A stretch of 64,000 nt of DNA from Candidatus Hydrogenedens sp. (GCA_016125095.1 WGMK01000014.1:186001-250000), one strand, 5' to 3'. Positions 33,950 through 43,188 are shown, counted from the stretch's first letter. Notes: a model not told the origin generated them from the sequence alone. Made by a program: numbers and translations.

Positions 33950-35321
33950 ACTCGGAATCGCACTCGCGCTGGTTTCGGCCCAGACCGCCTTTGCCGCCGG
34001 TATTTCCGGCGATGTGCTCCGCGCCGCCTATGAACGCATCGATCCGGCCGTGTGCCTGGTCGAGTTCTCGCTCGAAATCACCAATGCCGCCACGGGGCAG
34101 CAGTCCAAGCAGAACCGCAACGCGCTCGGCCTCGTGGTGACCGAAGACGGCCTGGTGATGACGCACGGCCACATGGCGGTCGAGAACAGCACGCCATTCA
34201 ACATCAAGGTGACGCTCGGCAAGGGCGACGACGAGCAGCGCTACGATGCGGAATTGCTGCCCAAGCCGGACGACGTCAACATCGCCTTCCTGCAGATCAA
34301 GGACGACAAGCCGCTGAAGCTGCCCTACGTGCGGTTCAGTTCCGGCGACTCGCTGCAGCTGGGTGACTCGGTCGGCATGTTCGGCCTGGGTCCGGATACG
34401 CTCGACCACGCGACGATGATCCAGGAGCGCCTGATCGGCGCCGTGCTCGACAAGCCCCGCCGCACCTACGCGCTGGACGACGCAGTGCGCTTCGCCTTCG
34501 TGGGCGGCCCGGTGGTCGATTCGCGCGGGCGCGCCGTGGGCGTGGTCGGCTTCGACCTCAGCACGGCCGAGGGTGGCGAGGTCTATACCCGCAGCGGCAA
34601 TCCGCTCGTGTATCAGGCCTCGCTCTTCCAGAAGTATATCGACAAGCCGCCGGTGGAGAAGGAAGACGACGGCGCGGGCGACGCCTGGCTCGGCGTGTTC
34701 ACCCAGCCGCTCACGCCCGATTTCGCGCGCTACTGGAACCTCGACCGCGATGGCGGCCTGATTGTCAGCACCGTGGTGCCGGGTTCGCCCGCCGAGGCTG
34801 CGGGCCTGCAGAGCGGCGACATCATCATCACCTTCGATGGTACTCCGATCCGGGCCAAGCTCGACCGCGACGTGATGGGCTTTACCAAGCTCGTGCGCGA
34901 TACCGGCGCGGGCAAGCCCGTGGAAGTGCGTGTACTGCGCGACGGCCAGCCCATCACGGTCACCGTGGATCTGGGCCTGCGTCCGCCGAGCGAACAAGAC
35001 GCGGCGGAGTACGAGGATACCCAGCTGGGCATCACCATCCGCGAGCTGACCACCGACCTCCGCATCCGCCTGAACCTGTCGGAAGACGTGCAGGGCGTGA
35101 TTGTGCGGCGCATCGAAAGCGGCAGCGTGGCGCAGGTGGGCAAGATGATTCCGGGCGCCATCATCATGGCGCTGAACGACACGCCCATCGCCAGCATCGA
35201 GGACTACAAGAACGCCGTGGCCAAGCTGACCGAGCAGCGGCCGTCGGAGATTACCGTGTTCGCGCGCGTCGGACCCGCCACCGGATTCTTCCGGCTGCAG
35301 CCGAGGTGGCCCGCACCGTGA
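33939..35321 (+). CDS. HtrA-like pseudoprotease with PDZ domains
   Basis: This 460-aa secreted protein (signal peptide ending near AFAAG) has the same trypsin-like plus two-PDZ layout as its upstream neighbour. By alignment of the two proteins, H78 and D112 are kept, but the nucleophile loop reads FAFVGGPVVD in place of NPGNSGGPL, putting Val188 at the Ser position. It should bind but not cleave peptides. PDZ domains lie at about 250-350 and 365-455. It overlaps the protease gene by 11 nt and the TPR gene by 16 nt. It is probably a paralogue of the upstream gene that acts as regulator, scaffold or substrate adaptor. Confidence 0.85.
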   Translation: MWSKLGIALALVSAQTAFAAGISGDVLRAAYERIDPAVCLVEFSLEITNAATGQQSKQNRNALGLVVTEDGLVMTHGHMAVENSTPFNIKVTLGKGDDEQRYDAELLPKPDDVNIAFLQIKDDKPLKLPYVRFSSGDSLQLGDSVGMFGLGPDTLDHATMIQERLIGAVLDKPRRTYALDDAVRFAFVGGPVVDSRGRAVGVVGFDLSTAEGGEVYTRSGNPLVYQASLFQKYIDKPPVEKEDDGAGDAWLGVFTQPLTPDFARYWNLDRDGGLIVSTVVPGSPAEAAGLQSGDIIITFDGTPIRAKLDRDVMGFTKLVRDTGAGKPVEVRVLRDGQPITVTVDLGLRPPSEQDAAEYEDTQLGITIRELTTDLRIRLNLSEDVQGVIVRRIESGSVAQVGKMIPGAIIMALNDTPIASIEDYKNAVAKLTEQRPSEITVFARVGPATGFFRLQPRWPAP

Positions 35322-35941
35322 CCCGTGAAGACGTCATCGTCCGCCACCGGTGGATGGTGCTGCTGGTGCTGCTCGTGGCCGGCGCGTTTATCGGCATCGC
35401 CTTCGTGGTGCCCATGACGCGCGGCCACGAGCAGCCCGCGGATATCCTCGCCGCCCACGACCTCGCCCGCGAGGGCCACTGGGAAGAGGCGATGGCGATG
35501 ACGCGGCAATTTCTGCTCGAACACCCCGAGGATCCCGTGGGGCATTTCCTGCTGGGGCAGTGCTACCTTTACGGACCGCGCCTGCAATTCACCCAGGCCG
35601 CCGGTGAACTCGAGACCGCGCTCGCTATTCACGATCGCACCGGCTCGATGGGCGCGTGGCAGGGCATGGTCGAGCCTTCCGACTTCACCTACCGCATCTA
35701 CAAGCTGCGCGCCATCGTCGAGCTGCGCATCGTCCACGAATCCATCAACCTGCGCCTGCCGCGCGGCTTCGTCGAAAAGCACCTGCTCGCCTGCCTCGAG
35801 GAAATCCGAAGCGGCCTTGAGCTTTTCCCCGGCGATGCCTACCTCACCGACATGCAGACGGAAACCGAAAAGCTGCTCGACGACATGAAAATAGTCCCGC
35901 CGCCCCCCAAGCCGAAAGGCCCCCCGCCGCTCGCGGCATAG
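35306..35941 (+). CDS. membrane-anchored TPR-like protein
   Basis: This 211-aa protein has a short basic N-terminus, one membrane helix (about 17-37) and helical repeats outside (about 45-110), including DILAAHDLAREGHWEEAMAMTRQFLLEHPEDPVGHFLLGQCYL, which forms one clear TPR motif. A second helical part and a Pro/Lys-rich tail (PPPPKPKGPPP) follow. The start is GTG at 35306, inside the end of the pseudoprotease gene; ATG at 35354 would delete most of the region before the helix. Co-translation with the two PDZ proteins suggests a shared complex, which is inference. Confidence 0.72.
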   Translation: MARTVTREDVIVRHRWMVLLVLLVAGAFIGIAFVVPMTRGHEQPADILAAHDLAREGHWEEAMAMTRQFLLEHPEDPVGHFLLGQCYLYGPRLQFTQAAGELETALAIHDRTGSMGAWQGMVEPSDFTYRIYKLRAIVELRIVHESINLRLPRGFVEKHLLACLEEIRSGLELFPGDAYLTDMQTETEKLLDDMKIVPPPPKPKGPPPLAA

Positions 35942-35967
35942 GCGCGCTCGCATGCAGCTTGCTGCCG

Positions 35968-36101
35968 TGGAGTGCGGCAGCGGGCTGCCGCCTTCGTCAG
36001 GAAGCCTGCTTCCGTCGCTTGGGCGGCGGATTCAATCGTGCCCCGTAGCGACGGGAGCTACCTGCTCCCTGCGAAAAGCGGGAGCTTGCTCCCGCACTCC
36101 A
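35968..36101. repeat. REP-like cluster of related hairpins
   Basis: This part of a 336-nt gene-free gap holds four short hairpins of one family. They are GCGGCAGC/GCTGCCGC (35974-35991), GGAAGC/GCTTCC (36000-36013), GGGAGC/GCTCCC (around 36051-36070) and GCGGGAGC/GCTCCCGC (36078-36095). The block is framed by an outer 8-bp inverted repeat (TGGAGTGC at 35968-35975, GCACTCCA at 36094-36101). The pattern suggests repetitive extragenic palindromes. Whether it recurs in the genome cannot be seen here. Confidence 0.6.
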
Positions 36102-36191
36102 AGGCGGCTGCGCCGCAATCGTTGGGACGAGACTCCGTCAGCCATCGTGACGCGAAGACGTTGTGCGGAAATGAAGGCACCGCATTTTTCC

Positions 36192-36220
36192 GTCCTTGCG
36201 AGCGCAGCGCGGCAATCTCT
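36192..36220. repeat. REP-like element
   Basis: A CGTCCTTGCGAGCGCAGCGC stretch followed by GGCAATCTC resembles an extragenic repeat that recurs in many bacterial genomes. It lies between the REP-like hairpin cluster and the 3' end of icmF. Only one copy is in the window. Confidence 0.4.
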
Positions 36221-36277
36221 TTGACGCAATGACGCCAAGACGGCTCGCGGGTACGCTCGCCCTACCGTACCCTCGCC

Positions 36278-39200
36278 TCAGGTATTGCGGCGGTATTGTC
36301 CGCCGGCCTCGAAGAGGGCCTGTGTGATCTGTCCGAGGGAGCAGCACCGCACGGCGTGCATCAGCTCGGCGAAGATGTTTCCGTTGCTGCGCGCCACCTT
36401 TTTCAGGCGCTCCAGGGCCGCTGCGGCTTCGCTTTCGTGCGTCGTGCGCCAAGCCTGCAGCTGCGCCAGCTGACGTACTTTCTCTTCCTCGGTGCCGCGC
36501 CGCAGTTCCATCTGGTCCATCAGCGCCTCGTGGTCGGCGCTCTCGTCCACAAAGGTATTCACGCCCACGATGGGATACGCGCCCGACGACTTCAGCTGCT
36601 CGTAGTGGTGCGATTCATCCTGGATGCGGCCGCGCTGATAGCCGCGCTCCATTGCGCCCAGCACGCCGCCACGCTCGCTGATGCGCTCGAACTCGCAGAG
36701 CGCCGCCTCTTCCACCAGGTCGGTCAGTTCCTCGATGAGATACGAGCCCTGCAGCGGGTTCTCGTTCATCGCGAGGCCGTGTTCCTTGTTGATGATCAGC
36801 TGAATTGCCACGGCGCGCCGCACCGAAGATTCTGTCGGCGTCGTCACCGCCTCGTCGTAGGCGTTCGTGTGCAGCGAATTGCAGTGGTCGTAGAGCGCCA
36901 TGAGCGCCTCGAGCGTGGTGCGGATGTCGTTGAAATCGACCTCCTGCGCGTGGAGCGACCGGCCGCTGGTTTGGATATGCGTCTTCAGTTTCTGCGATCG
37001 CTCGTTCGCGCCGTAGCGCTCGCGCATCGCGATGGCCCAGATGCGCCGCGCCACGCGGTTGAGCACTGCGTATTCGGGGTCCATGCCGCAGGAGAAGAAG
37101 AACGACAGGTTCGGCGCGAAGTCGTCGATGTTCATCCCGCGCGCGAGGTAGTACTCCACGAAGGTGAAGCCGTTCGCCAGCGTGAAGGCCAGCTGCGAAA
37201 TCGGATTCGCGCCCGCCTCGGCGATGTGATAGCCGGAAATCGACACGCTGTAGAAATTCCGCACACCCTGCTCGATGAAATATTCCTGGATGTCGCCCAT
37301 CATCTTGAGCGCGAAATCGATGGCGAAGAGGCAGGTGTTCTGCCCCTGGTCTTCTTTCAAGATGTCGGCCTGCACCGTGCCGCGCACGCTCTTCAATACC
37401 GAAGTGCGGATGGCCGCCGCCTCGTCGTCGCCCGGTTCGCGGCCCTGTTCAACGCGGAACTTGGCCATGCCCTGCTCGATAGCCGCGTTCAGGAACATCG
37501 CCAGTATCGCGGGTGCCGGGCCGTTGATCGTCATGGAGACCGACGTGTTTGGCGCGGCGAGGTCGAAGCCATCGTACAGCTGCTTCATGTCTTCCAGCGT
37601 GCAGATGGAAACACCGCTGCTGCCCACCTTGCCGTAGATGTCCGGCCGTGGATCGGGGTCCGCGCCGTAGAGCGTCACGGAATCGAAAGCGGTCGAGAGG
37701 CGTTTGGCCTCCGTGCCGCGCGAGAGGTACTTGAAGCGCTCGTTCGTGCGCCGTGCGTCGCCCTCGCCCGCGAACATGCGCGTGGGGTCCTCGTCGTCGC
37801 GCTTGAAGGGAAACACGCCCGCCGTAAAGGGAAACGCGCCCGGTACGTTTTCGAGCAGCAGATAGCGCAGCACCGCGCCGGGGTCTTCGTGGCGCGGAAT
37901 GGCGACGCGGCGGATGCGCGTGCCCGACAGGCTCTCGCGCGTCAGCGGCACGCTGATGGCGCGGTCGCGCACGTGGTAGGTATAGGTATCGCCTGAATAC
38001 TGCTCGCGCAGATCCGGCCAGCACTCCCACGCTTTGCGCGCGTACGGGTCCATGGCCTGCCGCACCTCGGCCGCCCTGGCATTGGCGGCCGTGCCTGCAT
38101 CGGCGTCCAGCGCATCGGCGGCGGCCTCCAGCTGCCACGCCAGCCGCGCCTGCCCGGCCTGCGCCAGGGCCCACGCGCGATAGTCGCGCACGGTCTCGGC
38201 GATATCGGCCAGATACCGCACGCGGCCCGGCGGAATCACCGTGGCATTGCCCGTCGAATGGCGCGCCTCGGGCAGCGGAATGCGCGGCTTCCAATCCAGC
38301 TCGAAGCGTTCGTTCAGCAGCGCGATGAGCCCGTGATACAGGGCGTTCACGCCATCGTCGTTGAAACGCGCCGCGATCGTGCCATACACCGGCATCGCCT
38401 CGGCCGGTGTATTGAAGTCGTGGTGGTTGCGCTGCATCTGCTTGCGCACGTCGCGCAGCGCGTCCATCGAGCCCGCGCGATCGAACTTGTTGATTGCCAC
38501 CACGTCGGCGAGGTCGATCATGTCGATCTTCTCTAGCTGCGACGCCGCGCCGAATTCGGCTGTCATCACATAGAGCGACAGGTCCACGAAGGGCACGATG
38601 CCTGCGTCGGCCTGGCCGATGCCCGCCGTCTCCGCGATGATCAGATGATAGCCCGCCGCCTTGAGCACCTCCACCGTTTCGCCCAGCGCCTCGCTGATTT
38701 CCGTGTGGCGGCCGCGCGTCGCGAGTGAGCGCATGAACACGCGGTCGCTGGTCACCGCGTTCATTCGGATGCGATCGCCCAGCAGCGCGCCGCCGCTGCG
38801 ACGCCGGGAAGGATCCACCGAAACCACCGCCAGACGCTTGTCGGGGAAGTCCTCGAGGAAGCGGTTGATCAGTTCATCCACCAGCGACGACTTGCCCGCG
38901 CCGCCCGTGCCCGTCACGCCGATGACCGGCACGGTGTGGTGCGGCTCGCATACGGTTTTCGCCATCCAGCGGTCGAGCAGGGCCGTGTCACCCGAAAGCT
39001 TGGCGTCTTCCACGGCGGAAATCAGCAGTCCCAGCTGTGCATCGTCGTGCAGGTCGTAGCCGCGCTCGGCGTCGAAGTCGGCGCGGGCCGCGAGCGTGCG
39101 GTCCAGCATGTCCTGAATCATCGGCACCAGGCCCATGCGGCGGCCGTCCTCGGGGGAGTAGATGCGGTTCACGCCGTAGGCCTGCAGCTCGCGTATCTCG

Positions 39201-39541
39201 CTCGGCACAATCACGCCGCCGCCGCCGCCGAACACCTGGATACGCTCCGCGCCTCGCTCGCGCAGCAATTCCACCACGTACTTGAAGAACTCGACATGGC
39301 CGCCCTGGTACGAACTGATGGCGATGGCGTTAGCGTCTTCCTGAATCGCCGCCTGCACGATTTCCTGTGCCGAGCGGTTGTGGCCCAGGTGAATCACCTC
39401 GGCGCCCAGGTCCTGCATGATGCGCCGCATCAGGTTGATGGCCGCATCGTGCCCGTCGAAAAGCGCGGTCGAGGTCACCACCCGCAGCGGCCGCGAAATG
39501 CTCCGCTCGGTATCGTGTTCAATGGTCGATGTCACCGCCAT
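36278..39541 (-). CDS. icmF: fused isobutyryl-CoA mutase (IcmF-type B12-dependent acyl-CoA mutase)
   Basis: This 1087-aa enzyme fuses three parts in the IcmF order. The B12-binding domain (about 18-150) has FDGHDAAIN with the cobalt-ligand His31. The MeaB/MeaI-like G-protein chaperone (about 200-430) has P-loop GVTGTGGAGKSSL (208-220), SVDPSRRRSGGALLGDR and NKFD. The large acyl-CoA mutase domain follows (about 520-1080). It rearranges isobutyryl-CoA and n-butyryl-CoA, or a related branched acyl-CoA, by adenosylcobalamin radical chemistry in the cytoplasm. The built-in GTPase loads and repairs the cofactor. An AGGAG site precedes the ATG. Exact substrate preference cannot be read with confidence. 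Confidence 0.93.
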   Translation of the reverse strand: MAVTSTIEHDTERSISRPLRVVTSTALFDGHDAAINLMRRIMQDLGAEVIHLGHNRSAQEIVQAAIQEDANAIAISSYQGGHVEFFKYVVELLRERGAERIQVFGGGGGVIVPSEIRELQAYGVNRIYSPEDGRRMGLVPMIQDMLDRTLAARADFDAERGYDLHDDAQLGLLISAVEDAKLSGDTALLDRWMAKTVCEPHHTVPVIGVTGTGGAGKSSLVDELINRFLEDFPDKRLAVVSVDPSRRRSGGALLGDRIRMNAVTSDRVFMRSLATRGRHTEISEALGETVEVLKAAGYHLIIAETAGIGQADAGIVPFVDLSLYVMTAEFGAASQLEKIDMIDLADVVAINKFDRAGSMDALRDVRKQMQRNHHDFNTPAEAMPVYGTIAARFNDDGVNALYHGLIALLNERFELDWKPRIPLPEARHSTGNATVIPPGRVRYLADIAETVRDYRAWALAQAGQARLAWQLEAAADALDADAGTAANARAAEVRQAMDPYARKAWECWPDLREQYSGDTYTYHVRDRAISVPLTRESLSGTRIRRVAIPRHEDPGAVLRYLLLENVPGAFPFTAGVFPFKRDDEDPTRMFAGEGDARRTNERFKYLSRGTEAKRLSTAFDSVTLYGADPDPRPDIYGKVGSSGVSICTLEDMKQLYDGFDLAAPNTSVSMTINGPAPAILAMFLNAAIEQGMAKFRVEQGREPGDDEAAAIRTSVLKSVRGTVQADILKEDQGQNTCLFAIDFALKMMGDIQEYFIEQGVRNFYSVSISGYHIAEAGANPISQLAFTLANGFTFVEYYLARGMNIDDFAPNLSFFFSCGMDPEYAVLNRVARRIWAIAMRERYGANERSQKLKTHIQTSGRSLHAQEVDFNDIRTTLEALMALYDHCNSLHTNAYDEAVTTPTESSVRRAVAIQLIINKEHGLAMNENPLQGSYLIEELTDLVEEAALCEFERISERGGVLGAMERGYQRGRIQDESHHYEQLKSSGAYPIVGVNTFVDESADHEALMDQMELRRGTEEEKVRQLAQLQAWRTTHESEAAAALERLKKVARSNGNIFAELMHAVRCCSLGQITQALFEAGGQYRRNT

Positions 39542-39561
39542 GGCGTGGGGCTCCTGCGCGT

Positions 39562-40098
39562 TCAGCCGAGGCCGTGCACGCGATCGAATAATTCCAACAG
39601 TTCCTGGTGGGTGCTGAACGGCAGCTCGGGGCGTTCATGCGGCGCGAAGAAGCGCAGCTCCGAGGCGTCGGTGTCCGGACGCATCTCGTCCTCGCCCCGC
39701 CAGTCCTCGATATGATACCCCAGCACGAGCACCGAGCCCGAACGCGGGCTCTGCTTGGTGCTCACGCCCACCAGCGTGGCGCGTTCGGCGCGCAGGTTGG
39801 TTTCTTCCTGCAGTTCCCGCAGCGCCGCTTCTTCCGTGGTTTCACCCAGTTCTACGAATCCGCCGGGCAGCGTCCACATGCCCAGGCAGGGTTGCACCGC
39901 GCGCCGCGCGAAGAGCATCGAGCCGTCCGGCTTCACCACGAAACAGCAGGCCGCCGGGATCGGGTTGAAGTAAAAGTAGCGCAGGCAGATCGTGCAATGC
40001 GGCCGCTCGTCCTGACCATCGTGATGCTGAATCAGCGTCGTGCCGCAGGTCGGGCAGTAGTTGTATTCGAGGGGCTTGGGTAGGGTGTAGTCGCTCAT
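39562..40098 (-). CDS. NUDIX hydrolase with N-terminal zinc ribbon
   Basis: This 178-aa protein opens with a zinc-ribbon (CPTCG near residue 15, CTIC near residue 35) and continues with a NUDIX domain. The NUDIX box, GGFVELGETTEEAALRELQ then EETNL, is complete, so it should hydrolyse a nucleoside diphosphate linked to another group; the layout resembles ADP-ribose or NADH pyrophosphatases of the COG1051 type. It starts 9 nt after the aldo-keto reductase stop and is probably co-transcribed with it. An in-frame upstream extension was rejected because it overlaps the reductase gene. Confidence 0.88.
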   Translation of the reverse strand: MSDYTLPKPLEYNYCPTCGTTLIQHHDGQDERPHCTICLRYFYFNPIPAACCFVVKPDGSMLFARRAVQPCLGMWTLPGGFVELGETTEEAALRELQEETNLRAERATLVGVSTKQSPRSGSVLVLGYHIEDWRGEDEMRPDTDASELRFFAPHERPELPFSTHQELLELFDRVHGLG

Positions 40099-40106
40099 CG
40101 CGCCGT

Positions 40107-41108
40107 TCAGCTGTCGAAGAAGTCTTCGGGGTTGGGGTCTTCGCCCGGCGGCACCGGAATCGAGCCGCGGTGCCACTGCGTCTTGTATACCTCGAACCGG
40201 CCGGGCGCCGCCTCGGGCCGCACCCGCGCCAGCAGCGCCTCCCGCTCGTCGTCCGCCATGGGTTGAAACGCCTTCGCAAGCGCCAGGTTTTTCTCCAGCA
40301 CCGCCATCGAGTCCATTCCGGAGACCACCGTCGATACCGGCAGGCTCATGGAATAGCGCAGGCATTCCTCGGCGGAGACCACCTTCGAATCCAGCAGGTT
40401 GCCCGGCGACCCGCCCAGCGTCTTCATCGCGATCACGCCCAGGTTCTTTTCCAGCGCCTTCGGCATCACGTTCCGCTGGAAGCTGCGGAAATGGTAGTCG
40501 AACACATTGAGCGGCATCTGGATGGTGTCCCAGTCGAAACCGCCCGCGAGCATCTCGAGGTGCGTGCTGTTGATATGGTGACCGGTGAAGCCGATGTAGC
40601 GGATCTTGCCTTCATCGCGCGCCTTGAGCGCGAAGTCGAGTGCGCCGTTTTGATAGATGCGCTTCGGCTGCTCCGGATGCACGATTTCGTGGAACTGCCA
40701 CAGGTCGATCACGTCCACCTCCAGCCGGCGCAGGCTGGTCTCCAGGTGCTCCTGCGCGCGCGCCGCGTCCAAGCCCTTGTGCTTGGTCATCAGGAAGACC
40801 TTGTCGCGGTAGCCGTCCTTCAGCGCCTGGCCCATGCGTTCCTCGCTGCGGCCGTCGTGGTATTGCCAGGCGTTGTCGAAAAAGTTCACGCCCTCGTCCA
40901 CCGCGCGCCGCATGATGGCCGTCGCCTCGGCGTCCGTCAGTTCCTTCCCGCCGATGTGATACCCGCCCAGACACAGCAGCGACACCGCCTCGCCGGTCTT
41001 TCCCAGCGTGCGGTACGGCATGCCATTGCGCGGCTCGGCGGCCAGCGCCGGCAGCGCCAAGGCGCCCGCAGCGGAAAGCTGCAAAAAGGTTCTGCGATCC
41101 ATGGACAT
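40107..41108 (-). CDS. Tat-exported aldo/keto reductase family protein
   Basis: This 333-aa protein has a twin-arginine signal (MDRRTFLQLSAAGAL) and an aldo/keto reductase TIM barrel. Landmarks are YRTLGKTGEAVSLLCLGGYHIGG, the active-site Asp/Tyr segment NFFDNAWQYHDG with RSEERMGQAL, the catalytic Lys in MTKHKG and the following FHEIVH strand. The C-terminal cofactor region (VSTVVSGMDSM) is present. Export via Tat fits a protein that folds with its NADP cofactor. Two ATGs (41108, 41102) are equally possible. The substrate is not predictable. Confidence 0.88.
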   Translation of the reverse strand: MSMDRRTFLQLSAAGALALPALAAEPRNGMPYRTLGKTGEAVSLLCLGGYHIGGKELTDAEATAIMRRAVDEGVNFFDNAWQYHDGRSEERMGQALKDGYRDKVFLMTKHKGLDAARAQEHLETSLRRLEVDVIDLWQFHEIVHPEQPKRIYQNGALDFALKARDEGKIRYIGFTGHHINSTHLEMLAGGFDWDTIQMPLNVFDYHFRSFQRNVMPKALEKNLGVIAMKTLGGSPGNLLDSKVVSAEECLRYSMSLPVSTVVSGMDSMAVLEKNLALAKAFQPMADDEREALLARVRPEAAPGRFEVYKTQWHRGSIPVPPGEDPNPEDFFDS

Positions 41109-41246
41109 GCGGATAAACCTGCCTGCTTACAACCTCGACAGTGTAGCACACGCGCATATATTCAGGAAGAACCGGTGCCAACGCGGGCAGGGCCTGGAGC
41201 GTGTCTCGCAGGGCGTCCCGAAGCGTGCACATCGCCCCGACATCCT

Positions 41247-41486
41247 CAACGGCGGCAGCCGTTGATTTATCGTAGCCCCGGTGTTGGGCCGCGTTTCGCG
41301 GACCTACCCGGGGAACGATCGGGCACGCACCAACCGCGGTAGCGGTTGCTGAATAGGCCCGTCCCTATACGGCTCGTTTAAGCAACCGCTACCGCGGTAG
41401 ATCGAGACGGTATCGATACCCCGGGTAGCCCCGCGAAGCGCGGCGCAACGCCGGGGCTACAATCAAGCAACCACTCCCGTGGTTGC
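41247..41486. repeat. nested inverted-repeat element in a 637-nt gene-free gap
   Basis: The gap 41109-41745 has no gene. It holds a symmetric element with outer 42-nt arms 41272-41313 and 41419-41460, which match inverted at 37 of 42 positions by eye. Inner 18-nt arms 41333-41350 and 41381-41398 are perfect inverted copies around a 30-nt loop. Small flanking hairpins lie at 41247-41264 and 41467-41486. The inner arms and flanking hairpins share a CAAC(C/G)...(G/C)GTTG pattern. No transposase or coding remnant is visible. It looks like a palindromic extragenic repeat or a MITE-like unit. Confidence 0.6.
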
Positions 41487-41552
41487 GGGCCTGTTCCCGC
41501 CATCGCGCGGCCGAGCCATTGGGCGGGACGATCAATATCGAGTGTAAATGCG

Positions 41553-41600
41553 AAAAAACACCCGAGAAACTTCTATTTCTGGCGGCGCTAAAGTTCTCGG
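41553..41600 (-). terminator. intrinsic terminator of the flippase gene
   Basis: Read on the minus strand, CCGAGAACTT (from 41591-41600) pairs with AAGTTTCTCGG (41562-41572) with one bulge, and is followed by GTGTTTTTT. It lies about 150 nt after the flippase stop. The intervening 41601-41745 holds no feature I can name. Confidence 0.6.
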
Positions 41601-41745
41601 CGATCGTGCCGATAACTAACCTCATAAGGGCCGGGACACCCGAAAGGGCGGGCCAAGGTGAACATCCCGCACCGCAGTATGGTCTGAGTCTCGTGTTACT
41701 TACCTCCTTGATCGCGCCGCAAGCACCGTTGCTTGGGCGCTTTCT

Positions 41746-43146
41746 TCATGCGCTCCGGCGCAGGGGCAGCCGATGCCGCAGGAGGTAGAAGGCGAGGGGC
41801 ACGCCCGTGAGGCAGAACAGCAGCGGCGCGAGGATGCCGATGCCGGTGACGCGCGCCACCGACAAGCTGCCGATGAAGAAGAGGAACTGCGGCACACGCG
41901 AACCCGCCCGCGGATGCACCCCCGCGCGGCGCACCGCGATGGCCTGAAACGTCATGCTCGCGCCTGCGCCGATTACCCACGCCAGCCCCGCGCCGCGCAG
42001 CCCCATCAACGGCATCAATACGGCCGCGCTCGCCAGACTCAATACCGCCTGAGACGCCTGGCCGAAGGTGACCCACTCCGGACGTTCCAGCGCGATCAGC
42101 GTCTGTCCAAATACGCCCGCCTGCACCGCGAGGTGAATGCCCAGCATCAGCGGCGTGATCGCATCGGCCGCGCCGATGTATTCGGGCGACGACAGCAGCA
42201 GCACCAGCCATTCGCGGAGGGGATACGCGGCAACGATCATCGAGTGCCCGAGAAAAGTGATGACCACGAGCACCTCGGTCAGCGTGCGTCCCGCGTCTTC
42301 CTTGCGTCCTGCGGCCGCCATCGCGGCGATGCTCGGCAGCCACGGCAACAACAAAGCGTTCAGCCCGCGGGAAAGCAGCTGCGGAAACCGCTTGGCGATC
42401 TCATACACGCCCGCCATGTTCACGCCCAGCAGCGCCGTGACGAGAAAGGTATCGGCGCGCTGGAATCCGTAGTTGAGCAGCGAGTTCGCGTAGAGCGGAA
42501 TACTGAACCGCGCGGCCTGTGCGAAGGCGGGCTCCGGATGCCAGGGCGCGCCGCGCAGTACGATGTAAGCCAGCGCCACCGCGCACACCGCCTGCGAAAT
42601 CAACAGCGCCAAGAGCAGGGCCATCAGGCCGCCGCCGCACCAAAGCGCCGCGCCGCCGAGTACTACCTGGGACACACCGAATGCGATGGAGCCTGCCGCA
42701 TGCAGCCGATAGTCTTGAAGGCCGTTGATCACCGCCAGCAAGGTATCTCGGAAGATGCCGGCGCAGGCCAGCGCCCCCGCCGTGGCGCACAGGATTCCGT
42801 ACGTCGCGGGTTGACCTGACAGGGGTAGAATCACAGCGGTGGCCAGCGCGGCCGCGAGCACACCGAGCGACACGCGTGCCTGACCCTTCAGTACCCCCTG
42901 GATGTAAGGCATCTGGCGCGCTTGTTCCCGGGCGGCGATCAGGGCGGGCAGCGAGGCGAACAGCCCGAAGTTGAACAGCAGGTTCAGTCCGTCCGCCACA
43001 AGCACGACGATAAGCCAGCTCGCCACGTCGCCCTGCGGCAGGGTGTTCGTGGCCAGTTTCGCCAGCGCCAGCGCCGCCGCGACGCTGACCATCGTGCTGG
43101 CGCCCGAAAGCGCCGCGCCCCGGACGAATTGCCTGCTTCTGCTCAT
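41746..43146 (-). CDS. oligosaccharide flippase family protein
   Basis: This 466-aa membrane protein has 12-14 hydrophobic helices and the layout of the polysaccharide/lipid-linked sugar exporter (Wzx-like, MATE-type) superfamily. Examples are RQFVRGAALSGASTMVSVAAAL, FNFGLFASLPALIA, FSIPLYANSLLNYGFQRADTFLV and VYEIAKRFPQLLSRGLNALLLPWLP. It likely moves lipid-linked glycans across the inner membrane. The ATG at 43146 has an AAAGGA site. It diverges from the histidine kinase gene. No glycosyltransferases are next to it, though glycan genes occur at 50539 and 57882-62734. Confidence 0.85.
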   Translation of the reverse strand: MSRSRQFVRGAALSGASTMVSVAAALALAKLATNTLPQGDVASWLIVVLVADGLNLLFNFGLFASLPALIAAREQARQMPYIQGVLKGQARVSLGVLAAALATAVILPLSGQPATYGILCATAGALACAGIFRDTLLAVINGLQDYRLHAAGSIAFGVSQVVLGGAALWCGGGLMALLLALLISQAVCAVALAYIVLRGAPWHPEPAFAQAARFSIPLYANSLLNYGFQRADTFLVTALLGVNMAGVYEIAKRFPQLLSRGLNALLLPWLPSIAAMAAAGRKEDAGRTLTEVLVVITFLGHSMIVAAYPLREWLVLLLSSPEYIGAADAITPLMLGIHLAVQAGVFGQTLIALERPEWVTFGQASQAVLSLASAAVLMPLMGLRGAGLAWVIGAGASMTFQAIAVRRAGVHPRAGSRVPQFLFFIGSLSVARVTGIGILAPLLFCLTGVPLAFYLLRHRLPLRRSA

Positions 43147-43188
43147 GCCATCCTTTCCGATTTCCCGCGCATACCGCGCTTGGGCCTG

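Noticed and set aside
41272..41460. The nested inverted repeat as an insertion sequence
   Set aside because: No transposase or remnant lies between the arms, and the total is under 250 nt.
41601..41745. A structured RNA between the flippase stop and its terminator
   Set aside because: Only weak local pairing is visible and no known RNA motif; it is most simply a 3' untranslated region.
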